Part shown: positions 17,501 to 25,814 of the stretch, one piece after another
How positions within the stretch are numbered: the first letter of the stretch is position 1
How the letters are laid out: each line of letters begins with the position of its first letter
Source: an uncultured Oscillospiraceae bacterium
GTDB taxonomy: Bacteria; Bacillota; Clostridia; Oscillospirales; Oscillospiraceae
DNA length: 64,000 bases
NCBI GenBank assembly: GCA_934574095.1
Contig: CAKTMW010000002.1
Location: 1-64,000 of the forward strand
Direction: 5' to 3'
Made by a program: the position numbers and the translations under genes
The notes under the pieces: model-generated
Databases searched by the model: none
Seen by the model: only the letters and a program-made list of their open reading frames with translations
What the model was told of the DNA's origin: nothing

Positions 17501-17818
17501 GCCGAATACCTTCAGCTGGGTGTGCAGCTCCTGTAAGCACCGGCGCATGGTCAGCAGCTTGCCGCCGTTGTCCAGCGTCACGTCGGCCAGGCCGCCGGTC
17601 TCGCCCAGCACGCGGGTGGCAAGGCTCTGGAAGGTCAGCACCTCGGCGCTGCGGCTGGCGGTGGGACCGCAGGCGCGGCACAGGTCCAGCTCCGCCTCGT
17701 GGGAGGTGTGCTCCGGCACCAGCAGGACCTGGGGACGGCTACTCCGCTCCCGCTCCATGGTCTCCAGTACCCGCGCCGACTTGCCGCTGCCCGCGCGGCC
17801 GACCCAGATGGACAGCAT
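14510..17818 (-). CDS. addB: ATP-dependent helicase/nuclease subunit B
   Basis: A 1102-residue AddB, which pairs with AddA and holds the second nuclease and the Chi-scanning module. It has Walker A GRAGSGKSARVLE at the N-terminus, and near the C-terminus the nuclease motif VVDYKTGKKSF. The iron-sulfur cluster ligands are one Cys in VKSCHFGYF and the three in SACTHCAFASACYF. AAAGGAGG lies before the ATG at 17818. The open frame extends far upstream through the divergent gene, but the promoter at 17858-17886 and the ribosome-binding site fix the start. Confidence 0.94.
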   Translation of the reverse strand: MLSIWVGRAGSGKSARVLETMERERSSRPQVLLVPEHTSHEAELDLCRACGPTASRSAEVLTFQSLATRVLGETGGLADVTLDNGGKLLTMRRCLQELHTQLKVFGRPSQRSAFLHQLTALADEFYAYQIAPETLYRHVADMEGAMGDKLRDVALIFAAYDAKLRHGGTDTRSRVQKLHDSLPQSRYLDGKDLYLDGFSFFNKQEESILAQALRRCRSVTVTLLGDRTGQQFQNAAAQKERLIRMAREAGVECRLTYLTRRDDSPLGHLERCFFGGDDPWEDETDAVTLYQAATAYTEVEYAAAQIRRLAQQGYRYRDMAVATRSMDIYGPLLESVFRRDGIPAYISRRSDILEKPVMTLLLSAVDAVTGGFEYEDMFRYLKTGMTGVTAAECDLLENYVIRWDIRGNMWLRDTPWTLNPDGYGLDLTDERAVRLAEINRIREKVRLPLLALATGLKERPAARDKARTLYEFAADAGVPEALRDKADALLAAGQVQLAEEYAQLWQIFCGVLDQFVEILADTELDGEEFARLLRLVLTQYSVGTIPATLDQVKVSEITRNDRHRVRVLFLLGANDHLLPQIDRDGGVLDSDDRQALQQRDIPLSDATFDALDNELQNIYACLVQPTEQLRVSWSVTDVTGAELRPSFVVERLTRLFPRTRMQREDGAYRLTVPATALCAAGENAQLWRYFARSPRYAPALSAMERARHMERGSLSPEAVRSLYGQTIVMSASRIDRVKSCHFGYFMEYGLRAKERKKAGFEALEVGTFLHYLLENVNRDVKAQGGYAQVSDDALRSMVRDYVNRYADQRIDDYPNKSARFRYLFTRLRETAYTIVASIAQEMRQSDFAPVSFELSFGGRDGDLPAITVRQDGAALSVSGKVDRVDGWLHDGRLYLRVVDYKTGKKSFDLNDVRYGLGIQMLLYLFTLEREGQRYFGYPIVPCGVLYQPARDVILRRERTITDEKLRADLQSALRRTGLVLSDPQVLRAMEHSALESPCYLPIGVKKDGSLSGDLATAAQLGHLGRYVDRLLHRITGEIARGNIDADPYVRGPQDSACTHCAFASACYFDEGRDTRRQIRRMDEAALWAALETENGEEGAHGC

Positions 17819-17857
17819 AGGCGTGTCCTCCTTTCGTTTGGGGTGGTCTTTGGGGCT

Positions 17858-17886
17858 ATTATACCGTATTTGGGGGCGTTTGGAAA
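17858..17886 (-). promoter_or_regulatory. Promoter of addBA
   Basis: On the minus strand TTTCCA (17881-17886) and TATAAT (17858-17863) are 17 bp apart, about 40 bp before addB. Confidence 0.7.
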
Positions 17887-17923
17887 GCGGCGTGTAGAAA
17901 ATAAAAAATATCCGACATTTCTC

Positions 17924-17952
17924 TTGCAAAATGGCGGCTATACTGGTAGCAT
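17924..17952 (+). promoter_or_regulatory. Promoter of first transglutaminase-like protein gene
   Basis: TTGCAA (17924-17929), 17 bp, TAGCAT (17947-17952). A TATACT at 17939 is a possible alternative -10 but lacks a good -35. Confidence 0.5.
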
Positions 17953-17986
17953 GGTAGTATCGAAAAAACGACAGGAGAGAGAAACC

Positions 17987-19621
17987 ATGAAAAACTTGAG
18001 GAAACGTTTCACCGCAGCGCTGTGCGCCGTGGTGATGGCAGCAGCGCTGCTGCCAGGCCAGGTGTGGGCGGAGGAGCTGACCGCGGCTCCGGCAGAGGAG
18101 CCCAGCCAGGCTCCGGCGGAGGTCCAGGCCGTGGAGGAGGAAACGACCGCGGCGGAAGCGGTCGAGGAGGAGCCGGAGGACGCCGTGCCTGAGACGGCGG
18201 TATGGCTGCGCTCCGACCCCACCACCCACGAGCTGGTGGAGGTCGACCTGCCTGCGGACGCGGCCACTTCCTGGGAGGATATACTTGGACAGAATATCGC
18301 CACGCTGAACGAAGACGGCCTGGGCGAAGATGACGAGTGGATCGAGCGGTATTTCGACCTGGTGACAGTACCCCGGTATGGGTTTGAAATGATAAAAGAC
18401 AACAGCGACGCACGGTATATCTATAATATCATCATGGCGCTGGCTACCATCAACGCCCCCAGCAACGCCTGGTTCATTCCCTACTCTATCGACAGTGACA
18501 TCAACTGTTCCCCGGACAACGCCGCCCTGGCGATGCACGCCTTTATCGCGGACTATCCGGAAATGTTCTGGTCCGAGCCGATGTACGGTATCAATGATGC
18601 CGGTGACCGCTGTACAGCTGTAGCCATCGTTTATAACAAACACCAGGAAAACGTATTTACCGAACGGGACGCCTTTCTGACCGCCGTGGACGGCATTCTG
18701 GCGGGCATGCCCGACGGCAGCGACTATGAAAAGGAACTGTATCTCCATGACACGCTGATCAAAAACGTCATCTATGACATGGACTATGCTGAGGAACAAA
18801 ACGCCTATTCCGCGCTGGTGAACGGACGGGCCGTCTGCGCCGGGTACGCCTACGCCTTTCAGTACCTGCTGATGCGGGCGGGCATCGAGAGCTATTACGT
18901 GGTGGGAAAATCCCACGGCGAGGGCCATGCCTGGAACCTGGCGAAGATCGGCGGCCAGTGGTACTATGTGGACCTCACCTGGGATGACCCTCAGATGAAA
19001 GATGAAAACCAAAACCTCATCGAGTCCCCCTACTCTCCCCATTACGCCTACTTCAACATCACCACGGAGATGCTGACACAGGATCACGACCTCTCTGGCC
19101 AGCCGGAAAACGTGCCGCTGCCGGAGTGTAACAGCATCAACGCGTTTTATCACAATGTCAACCACAGTATCGTCACCACCCCGGAGGGTCTTATGGACCG
19201 GGTCGTAGCCACACTGCGGTACAATCAAGGTGAAGCCCGCCTGTACGCGGACGGCATCGACGCCGCCGAAATTCTGAATTGGTATATAAAGGACAACATC
19301 TTCAAAGCAATCTGCAATGCCCTCGGCGCTACCGGGAATATCTCGTTTGGGGGAGGCGTTGCCGGAAACGAATGTGTGCTGATCTTTAAGGGCAGCTTTG
19401 TTCCGCCACCTGTTGGCGAGTTGAACGGAATCGGCAATGTGGACATTACGGACATGCAGCTGCTGTATCAATATCTCACCACCGACACCGTTCCCCACGA
19501 CCAGACAACGCTGTCGTTGGATGCTTTCCTGCAAAACGCCAATGTCAACGGCGACAAGGACGGCGTCATCGACGTCTACGATTTGCAGCTACTGTACGAG
19601 ATGGTCAACGGACTCGTGTAA
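17987..19621 (+). CDS. Secreted transglutaminase-like protein with dockerin-like C-terminus (paralogue 1)
   Basis: A 544-residue exported protein. The signal peptide ends LLPGQVWA (residue 28), followed by a Glu/Ala-rich linker. The transglutaminase/protease-like core has the Cys-His-Asp triad: VCAGYAYAFQYL (Cys284), HAWNLAKIGGQWYYVD (His314) and DLTWD (Asp329). The last 65 residues, VDITDMQLLYQYL and NGDKDGVIDVYDLQLLYEMV, are dockerin-like. Proteins of this fold cross-link, cleave or deamidate peptides outside the cell; the substrate is unknown. The adjacent gene is a paralogue, and the leucine-rich-repeat protein at 7257-10523 shares both signal and C-terminal domain. Confidence 0.85.
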   Translation: MKNLRKRFTAALCAVVMAAALLPGQVWAEELTAAPAEEPSQAPAEVQAVEEETTAAEAVEEEPEDAVPETAVWLRSDPTTHELVEVDLPADAATSWEDILGQNIATLNEDGLGEDDEWIERYFDLVTVPRYGFEMIKDNSDARYIYNIIMALATINAPSNAWFIPYSIDSDINCSPDNAALAMHAFIADYPEMFWSEPMYGINDAGDRCTAVAIVYNKHQENVFTERDAFLTAVDGILAGMPDGSDYEKELYLHDTLIKNVIYDMDYAEEQNAYSALVNGRAVCAGYAYAFQYLLMRAGIESYYVVGKSHGEGHAWNLAKIGGQWYYVDLTWDDPQMKDENQNLIESPYSPHYAYFNITTEMLTQDHDLSGQPENVPLPECNSINAFYHNVNHSIVTTPEGLMDRVVATLRYNQGEARLYADGIDAAEILNWYIKDNIFKAICNALGATGNISFGGGVAGNECVLIFKGSFVPPPVGELNGIGNVDITDMQLLYQYLTTDTVPHDQTTLSLDAFLQNANVNGDKDGVIDVYDLQLLYEMVNGLV

Positions 19622-19631
19622 AAACAATGGG

Positions 19632-19660
19632 AAAAAGCGTCCTTGCGGACGCTTTTTCTT
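19632..19660 (+). terminator. Terminator after first transglutaminase-like gene
   Basis: AAAAAGCGTCC and GGACGCTTTTT form an 11-bp stem with a TTGC loop and T run. Confidence 0.9.
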
Positions 19661-19670
19661 TTGATTTGTC

Positions 19671-19699
19671 TTGTCAAGTCCCGGCGGAGCTGGTACAAT
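19671..19699 (+). promoter_or_regulatory. Promoter of second transglutaminase-like protein gene
   Basis: TTGTCA (19671-19676), 17 bp, TACAAT (19694-19699). Transcription from about 19706 rules out the in-frame ATG at 19700 and supports the start at 19733. Confidence 0.7.
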
Positions 19700-19732
19700 A
19701 TGGAAAAGATCAGCCGGAGGGAGGCGGAACCT

Positions 19733-21058
19733 ATGATCACACGCGGAAAACGTCTGACGGCGCTGCTGTGCGCCGCGGCGATGGCCCTCACACTGCTGCC
19801 GGGCCGGGTCTGGGCGGAGACGGCCGCCCTCCCGGAGGAGGATGACTTCCTGTCCGCCTCCGTCACCTGCGGCAACCCCCTGTACCCGGAGCTGGGCGTG
19901 GAGGAGAGCGTCTCCTACGACGCGCCGGAGGCGGTCACGCTGGCGGCGGAGGACGCCATCGGCGACGGCAGCACCTTCGCCACGATAGAGGAGGCCGCTG
20001 CCTATGTGCGGCAGCAGTTCCGGGCGCGGGAGCAGATGCTGTTCTTCTACACCGGCTATCCGGAGGGCGGCCCCCTGGCCCCGCTGGATGAGGTGGACCA
20101 GAGCGCCAACTACACAGAAAATGAGCAGGCGCTGGTGGACGGCGGCGCCAGCCACCAGGATATCATCCAGCGGCGGCGGCTCACCCGATACCTGACCACA
20201 CTGGTGCGGCAGCAGCTGCTGCCGGAGGCCTTCCGCCACGACCCCAAGGACCCCACCGGCGGCGACTATATGCGCTATCAGTACAGCAAGGTCCGCTACT
20301 CCGCGTCGTGGTACGGCGGAGTCTTCGGCGTGACCATCACCTTCACCTATTTCACCACCGCCCAGCAGGAGGCGGAGCTGGACATGGCCACGGCGGAGCT
20401 GCTGAACTATCTGGGCGTGAAGGGCATGACGGACTACGGCAAGCTGAAGGCCATCTACGGCTGGGTCTGCGACCACGTGACCTACGACTACGAAAACCTG
20501 ACGGACGACACGTACCTTCTCATGCGCTCGGCCTACGCCGCCATGATACACAAGACCGCCATCTGTCAGGGCTACGCCGTGCTGCTGTACCGGCTGTCGC
20601 TGATGGCGGGTCTGGACGTCCGCATCGTCAAGGGCACCGGCAGGGGCCAGCCCCACGGCTGGAACCTGGTGCGGATGGGTCCCAACTGGTACTTCGCCGA
20701 CAGCACCTGGGACGCGGGCCGCAAGGGCTGGTCTTGGTTCCTGAAGCCCACCCTGGACTATCACCAGCTGGACGACGAGGACGCGGCCATGACGGTCCGG
20801 TACCCTCTGGGCAGCGCGGATTTCTCGCCAGAGGCGCTGGCCGGTGAAAGGGGCAAGCTCAACGGCGGCGGCGACGCCGACGTGACGGATATGCAGCTGC
20901 TGTACGAGTATCTGACCACGGACGCCGTGCCGGAGGGTGCGCGGGACGACGGCGTGTTTACCTTTGCCGCCGACATGAACGGCGACGAGTACATTGACGT
21001 CTATGATCTGCAGGCGCTGTACGAGACGATCAGCAGCTTGCGGAAAGCGGCAGCGTGA
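19733..21058 (+). CDS. Secreted transglutaminase-like protein with dockerin-like C-terminus (paralogue 2)
   Basis: A 441-residue exported protein. Signal peptide ends LLPGRVWA (residue 28). The transglutaminase-like triad is ICQGYAVLLYRLSLMAG (Cys278), PHGWNLVRMGPNWYF (His308) and DSTWD (Asp323). The C-terminal 65 residues, DVTDMQLLYEYL and DMNGDEYIDVYDLQALYETI, match the dockerin-like ends of the neighbouring paralogue and of the leucine-rich-repeat protein. A separate promoter and the upstream terminator make it independently transcribed. Enzymatic activity is inferred from the triad only. Confidence 0.85.
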   Translation: MITRGKRLTALLCAAAMALTLLPGRVWAETAALPEEDDFLSASVTCGNPLYPELGVEESVSYDAPEAVTLAAEDAIGDGSTFATIEEAAAYVRQQFRAREQMLFFYTGYPEGGPLAPLDEVDQSANYTENEQALVDGGASHQDIIQRRRLTRYLTTLVRQQLLPEAFRHDPKDPTGGDYMRYQYSKVRYSASWYGGVFGVTITFTYFTTAQQEAELDMATAELLNYLGVKGMTDYGKLKAIYGWVCDHVTYDYENLTDDTYLLMRSAYAAMIHKTAICQGYAVLLYRLSLMAGLDVRIVKGTGRGQPHGWNLVRMGPNWYFADSTWDAGRKGWSWFLKPTLDYHQLDDEDAAMTVRYPLGSADFSPEALAGERGKLNGGGDADVTDMQLLYEYLTTDAVPEGARDDGVFTFAADMNGDEYIDVYDLQALYETISSLRKAAA

Positions 21059-21150
21059 CGGCAGCGCAGGCCTGTCCCTCCGCGTCCCCCGCCTCCCCCA
21101 ATGTCATACAGCGTCAAATTGTAAACTTTTCCCCGTACCCCCGGCGGTTA

Positions 21151-21179
21151 TTGCAAAACGGAGTGAAGCGTGGTATGAT
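21151..21179 (+). promoter_or_regulatory. Promoter of LTA-synthase-like gene
   Basis: TTGCAA (21151-21156), 17 bp, TATGAT (21174-21179), about 70 bp before the start codon. Confidence 0.65.
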
Positions 21180-21250
21180 ATTCAAACTGCCGTTTTCGGC
21201 ATATTCTGACGACCTTCGTCCCGCCGGGACGCTTGACAAAGGAGACCTCT

Positions 21251-23371
21251 ATGGAAGAGAAACACACCCGTCTGGAACAGCCCCAGGCCGAAACGCCCCC
21301 CAAGCGCAGCCTGTGGCCGCTGTTCTTTTTCCCCATGGCGCTTTTGTATCACGAGCTGCTGCTGCGGACCTGCGACCGCACCGTCCCCTTCCTGGACACG
21401 GCGCTGGCGTATATCCTGCTGTTCTCCGCGGCGGGCGGCTTTCTGCTGTCGGCGCTGGTGGATATTTTGCCCCAAAAGGCCGCCCACATCGTCACCTACG
21501 TTCTGTGCGTGTTCTGGACGGTGCTGACGTGCATTGAGCTGTGCTGCAAGAGCTATTTCAAGAGCTACTGGGGTCTCAGCTTCATCACTCAGATGACCGG
21601 CAATGTGGTGGGCAACTTCTTCTCCACCATGATCGAGATCATCCTCAGCCGCATCGTGTTTATCCTGCTGGCCTTCGTGCCGCTTATTGCTCTGATCATC
21701 TTCCGCCGCCATTTGCTGCCGGGGAAGGCCCTCAGCGTCCGCTGCCGCGTCATCGCCCTGGCGGTGTTCCTGGTGTGCCAGGCGGCGGGCAGCGCACTGT
21801 GCTATACCGGCGAGGACCGGGGCGACTACACCTACAACTACGTCACCGACCGGGCCGTGCCCCGGTTCGGTCTGGCGGCGTCCATCCGGCTGGAGGCCCA
21901 GTACGCCGTCTTCGGTCTGCCGGACGCCCCGGTGATCCAGGTGGACGAGCCGGAACCGGTGCCGGACGCGCCGGTGGTCTACGACTATAACAAGATGGAG
22001 CTGGACTTCACCGCCACCTCCGATCTGGTGGGCGGCTCCACGCTGGAGAACATGCACAACTACTTCAGCAGCAAGACCGCCAGCCAGCAGAACGAGTACA
22101 CCGGTATGTTCAAGGGCAAGAACCTGATCCAAATCACCGCCGAGGCCTTCTCCCCCTACGTCATCAGCAAGGAGCTGACCCCCACCCTCTATAAGCTGAC
22201 CCACGAGGGCTTCGTGTTCACCAACTACTACCAGCCCGGCTGGGGACAGTCCACCACCGGCGGCGAGTTCGCCCACATGACCGGCATCATCCCCACGTGG
22301 GTCAACGGCAATCTCAGCTTCTACGCCAGCCATCAGGACTATATGCCCTTCGCCCTGGGCAACCAGTTCCGGGCGCTGGGCTATACCACCGTGGCCTATC
22401 ACAACAACTCCTACACCTACTACAACCGCCACCTGACCCACCCCAATCTGGGCTATGATTACTACGGTCAGGGCAACGGCCTGACCCTCACCGTCCCCGG
22501 CTGGCCCTACTCCGATCTGGAGATGATGGAGCTGACCGCCCCGGCGTATATCGAGGATTACGTGAACACCGGCAAGCCCTTCCACGCCTACTATATGTCC
22601 GTCAGCGGACACGCCAACTGGGGCTGGGGCAACGCCATGTCCGCCAAGAACCGGGAGGCCGCCGTGGCCGCCTATCCCGACGCCTCTCAGCCGGTGCAGG
22701 GCTACATCGCCGCCAATCTGGAGCTGGAATACGCCCTCACCTACCTGCTGGAGCAGCTGGAGGCCGCCGGCATCGCCGACGACACCGTCATCTGCATGAC
22801 CGCCGACCACTACCCCTACGCCCTGGTCACCGATGACGTGGACTACTATCAGGAGCTCAGCGGCAAGCAGGACAGCGAGCTGGATATCTCCCGCTACAAG
22901 AACACGTGGCTGCTGTGGAGCGGCAGCATGGAGAGCAGCGTCACCGTCAACACCCCCTGCTCCGCCATCGACATTCTGCCCACCGTCAGCAACCTGTTCG
23001 GGCTTGAGTTCGACTCCCGGCTCATGTCGGGTCACGACGTGTTCGCCCAGAACTACAACGCCGCCCAGGCCAGCACCTGTATGCCGCTGGTGATCCTGCC
23101 CACCAACCGGGGGTACAGCTGGATCACCGCCGCCGGGACCTACGACGCCAAGACCCGCACCTTCACCCCCAATCCCGGCATCACCGTGGCGGACGACTAC
23201 GTGAAGACCGTGTCCTCGCTGGTGGACGCCAAATACTCCTATGCCCGCCAGCTGATTCAGTATGACTACGCGGGCGTGGTGCTGCACCATCCTCAGGCCA
23301 CCCACGTGATGGCCGCGCCCCCCAAACCGCCTGCCGCCAGCTCCCCCCTGGGGGATGACACAGCGGAATGA
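21251..23371 (+). CDS. LTA synthase family sulfatase-like membrane protein
   Basis: A 706-residue membrane enzyme. The N-terminal 190 residues contain about five membrane segments. A periplasmic-side sulfatase/phosphatase domain follows, with KNLIQITAEAFSPYVIS (first metal ligand), GQSTTGGEFAHMTG (Thr nucleophile region) and CMTADHYPYAL (metal-binding Asp-His). This is the layout of lipoteichoic acid synthases and other phosphoglycerol transferases, which move glycerol phosphate from phosphatidylglycerol to a cell-surface acceptor. The acceptor is not determinable here. The ATG at 21251 follows AAAGGAGACCTCT. Confidence 0.85.
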   Translation: MEEKHTRLEQPQAETPPKRSLWPLFFFPMALLYHELLLRTCDRTVPFLDTALAYILLFSAAGGFLLSALVDILPQKAAHIVTYVLCVFWTVLTCIELCCKSYFKSYWGLSFITQMTGNVVGNFFSTMIEIILSRIVFILLAFVPLIALIIFRRHLLPGKALSVRCRVIALAVFLVCQAAGSALCYTGEDRGDYTYNYVTDRAVPRFGLAASIRLEAQYAVFGLPDAPVIQVDEPEPVPDAPVVYDYNKMELDFTATSDLVGGSTLENMHNYFSSKTASQQNEYTGMFKGKNLIQITAEAFSPYVISKELTPTLYKLTHEGFVFTNYYQPGWGQSTTGGEFAHMTGIIPTWVNGNLSFYASHQDYMPFALGNQFRALGYTTVAYHNNSYTYYNRHLTHPNLGYDYYGQGNGLTLTVPGWPYSDLEMMELTAPAYIEDYVNTGKPFHAYYMSVSGHANWGWGNAMSAKNREAAVAAYPDASQPVQGYIAANLELEYALTYLLEQLEAAGIADDTVICMTADHYPYALVTDDVDYYQELSGKQDSELDISRYKNTWLLWSGSMESSVTVNTPCSAIDILPTVSNLFGLEFDSRLMSGHDVFAQNYNAAQASTCMPLVILPTNRGYSWITAAGTYDAKTRTFTPNPGITVADDYVKTVSSLVDAKYSYARQLIQYDYAGVVLHHPQATHVMAAPPKPPAASSPLGDDTAE

Positions 23372-23434
23372 GCCATTCCCATCATGCCGCGTAGCGGCAT
23401 ACCGCAGCTTTTCGCTCTTATCTTTTCTCTCAAC

Positions 23435-23466
23435 AAAAAACTCCCTCGTAAGAGGGAGCTTTTTTT
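23435..23466 (+). terminator. Terminator after LTA-synthase-like gene
   Basis: CTCCCTC and GAGGGAG with a GTAA loop, flanked by A and T runs. Confidence 0.9.
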
Positions 23467-23556
23467 GTCTTTGTTGCCCTTTTGCGGGCAACCCGCCCGG
23501 AATGTTCCGCTATGGGTAAAAGGGCAGACCGCCCGGAAATAATGGAGGTAATTCTT

Positions 23557-23862
23557 ATGAGCGATAAGAAACGGCCCGGTATGATCCTGTATTTTGAGCT
23601 GCGCAGCGTCTTTGCGCATCTGTCCGGCGAAAACTGCCGCGCTCTGCTGCTGGCCATGATGGACTACGCGGACAACGGCCTTCTCCCCGAACGACTTGAC
23701 CCCTCGCTGATCTGTGTCTGGGAGCTGATCCGTGCCCGTCTGGACGCGGATGACCAGCGCTACCAGTCCCGTGTGCAGGCCGCCCGCAGAGCCGCCCTGA
23801 TCCGCTGGCAGGGAACCGATGATGCGGACGCATACGCTCCATGCCAACATAACGAAACCTAA
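23557..23862 (+). CDS. DUF6291-like phage-type protein
   Basis: A 101-residue protein beginning MSDKKRPGMILYFELRSVFA, with HLSGENCRALLLAMMDYADNG and a C-terminal helix rich in Arg/Ala ending in RRAALIRWQ. This resembles the short DUF6291-type proteins found beside phage replication genes in Clostridia; family assignment is from memory and moderate. TGGAGGTAA precedes the ATG. It has no replication neighbours here, only a terminase gene 304 bp downstream. Confidence 0.6.
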   Translation: MSDKKRPGMILYFELRSVFAHLSGENCRALLLAMMDYADNGLLPERLDPSLICVWELIRARLDADDQRYQSRVQAARRAALIRWQGTDDADAYAPCQHNET

Positions 23863-23999
23863 AAAAACAAAACAGAGCCATTCTCAACCAAACGCCCCAA
23901 ACCCCATTCCGCACACCAACGCACAAAATTGTGGAAAACTCTGTGGAAAACCCACTCACGACGGACCGGCGGGGACATCAGCCCTTGCGAAAGAACACG

Positions 24000-24086
24000 G
24001 TAGGGGCGGGGTTCTACCCTGCCTGCCGTTCAACGAAAATGCCACCGCAAACCGAACGGGAGGGGCAGAGCCCCTCCCCTACGCAT
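24000..24086. repeat. REP-like palindromic repeat
   Basis: Same unit as at 3040-3134: TAGGGGCGGGGTTCTACCCT, a spacer, then GGGAGGGGCAGAGCCCCTCC. It fills most of the 304-bp gap between the two phage-type genes. Confidence 0.8.
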
Positions 24087-24166
24087 CAAGTGCTGTATCA
24101 GGCGGGCCGGCCCCGACACGGAGCGCAAACGACCACCCCACCTCATCACCGTGAAAGGAGACATCT

Positions 24167-25675
24167 ATGACCGACTTTGACTGTATTTTCGACCAGCCCC
24201 GTCTTGACCAATCGGACGAGGACGGAACGCCCGGCGACGGCCGCGAGACCGTCGCCTTCGACGAGGACGGCCCCGGCTGGTTCGGCGGCTGGGACGACGA
24301 GGACCGTGAGCCGGAGCCCATCGACCTGGTCCTTCCCTACCCCAACGAGAAGCAGCAGCGGTTCCTGGAGAGCACCGTCAAGTACACCGCCTTCGGCGGG
24401 GCGCGGGGCGGCGGCAAAAGCTGGGCCGTCCGCACCAAGGCCATCCTGCTGGCCCTGGGCTACGACGGCATCCGGCTGCTGATCGTCCGGCGCACCTATC
24501 AGGAGCTGGAGAACAACCACATCCGCATCCTGCGGCCCCTGCTCCACGGCATCGCCGAATACCGGGCCACCGACCGCATCTTCACCTTTCCCAACGGCTC
24601 CACCCTGGAGTTCGGCTACTGCGCCGCCGACGGCGACATGGACCGCTATCAGGGCGCGGAGTACGACGTGATCTTCCTGGACGAGTGCACCCAGCTGAAG
24701 GAGCAGTGGATGCGGCAGTTCTCCGCCTGCCTGCGGGGCGTCAACGACTTTCCCAAGCGGATGTACTTCACCTGCAACCCCGGCGGGCCCGGCCACAGCT
24801 ACATCAAAAGGCTGTTCATCGACCGGCGCTTCGAGCCCGGCGAGGACCCCGGCGACTATGTGTTCATCCCCGCCCGCGTCACCGACAACAAGGCGCTGCT
24901 GGAAGCCCAGCCGGACTATCTCAAGCAGCTGGAGGCCCTGCCCCGGCGGCTCCGTCAGGCATGGCTGGAGGGCCGGTGGGATATCTTCCAGGGCCAGGTG
25001 TTCAGCGAGTTCACCGACGACCCCACCCATTACGCCGACCGCCGCTTCACCCACGTCATCCCGCCCTTCGACATCCCCCGGTCCTGGCGGGTGTACCGCA
25101 GCTACGACTTCGGCTATGCCAAGCCCTTCTCCTGCGGCTGGTGGGCGGTGGACCACGACGGCGTCATCTACCGCATCCTGGAGCTGTACGGCTGCACCTC
25201 CACCCCCAACGAGGGCGTACTGTGGACGCCGGACCGGCAGTTCGCCGAGATACGCCGCATCGAGAACGAGCACCCCTACCTGCGGGGCCGGGACATTACC
25301 GGCGTGGCGGACCCGGCCATCTGGGACGCCAGCCGGGGCGAGAGCATCTACGAGACGGCGCTGAAATACCGCGTCTACTTCCAGCGGGGCGACAACCGCC
25401 GTGTGGCGGGCTGGATGCAGCTCCACTACCGCCTGGCCTTTGACGCGGAGGGCTATCCGGGGATGTACGTGTTCGACACCTGCCGGGGTTTCCTGCGGAC
25501 GGTGCCCGCCCTGCTGTACAGCGACACCGACGCCGAGGATGTGGACACCCGCCAGGAGGACCACATCGCCGACGAGACCCGGTATTTCTGTATGTCCCGG
25601 CCCATCGCGCCGCCCCGCGGCGGCCAGGCCGCCATGCCCCAGGACGACCCGCTGAATATGCTGGGAAATGCGTAG
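24167..25675 (+). CDS. Phage terminase large subunit-like protein (isolated)
   Basis: A 502-residue DNA-packaging ATPase/nuclease homologue. An acidic N-terminal extension of about 55 residues precedes the ATPase domain, with Walker A GGARGGGKS (residues 77-85) and Walker B VIFLDEC (168-174). The nuclease half contains SYDFGYAKPFSCGWWAVD and GVADPAIWD, with plausible catalytic Asp residues. The frame is intact and AAAGGAG precedes the ATG. No small terminase, portal, capsid, tail or integrase gene lies nearby, so it is a prophage remnant or a retained gene with another role. Confidence 0.85.
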   Translation: MTDFDCIFDQPRLDQSDEDGTPGDGRETVAFDEDGPGWFGGWDDEDREPEPIDLVLPYPNEKQQRFLESTVKYTAFGGARGGGKSWAVRTKAILLALGYDGIRLLIVRRTYQELENNHIRILRPLLHGIAEYRATDRIFTFPNGSTLEFGYCAADGDMDRYQGAEYDVIFLDECTQLKEQWMRQFSACLRGVNDFPKRMYFTCNPGGPGHSYIKRLFIDRRFEPGEDPGDYVFIPARVTDNKALLEAQPDYLKQLEALPRRLRQAWLEGRWDIFQGQVFSEFTDDPTHYADRRFTHVIPPFDIPRSWRVYRSYDFGYAKPFSCGWWAVDHDGVIYRILELYGCTSTPNEGVLWTPDRQFAEIRRIENEHPYLRGRDITGVADPAIWDASRGESIYETALKYRVYFQRGDNRRVAGWMQLHYRLAFDAEGYPGMYVFDTCRGFLRTVPALLYSDTDAEDVDTRQEDHIADETRYFCMSRPIAPPRGGQAAMPQDDPLNMLGNA

Positions 25676-25781
25676 GGGCCGATGCCCACGCAGTGGAGCG
25701 CAGCGGAATGACTGCCCTTGAGATGCCCCCCGTTCGGTGTACGATAATGTCATGAATAAACGGCAAGTAGGGTTTTCGGCC

Positions 25782-25809
25782 TTGACATATTTTTGTTTTC
25801 GCGTATAAT
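25782..25809 (+). promoter_or_regulatory. Strong opposing promoter of tiny-ORF locus, copy C
   Basis: TTGACA (25782-25787), 16 bp, TATAAT (25804-25809), perfect consensus, directed against the tiny ORF. The downstream bases AAAGGCAAGGGTA match those after the opposing promoter of copy A. Confidence 0.8.
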
Positions 25810-25814
25810 AAAGG

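Noticed and set aside
17819-19534. A 5-prime extension of the addB frame by 572 codons into the divergent transglutaminase-like gene
   Set aside because: The addBA promoter at 17858-17886 and AAAGGAGG before 17818 place the start at 17818. The extension is antisense to a gene with signal peptide and catalytic triad.
19700-19735. An earlier ATG (19700) for the second transglutaminase-like protein
   Set aside because: It directly adjoins the -10 box at 19694-19699 and would lie before the predicted transcript start; the signal peptide begins properly at 19733.
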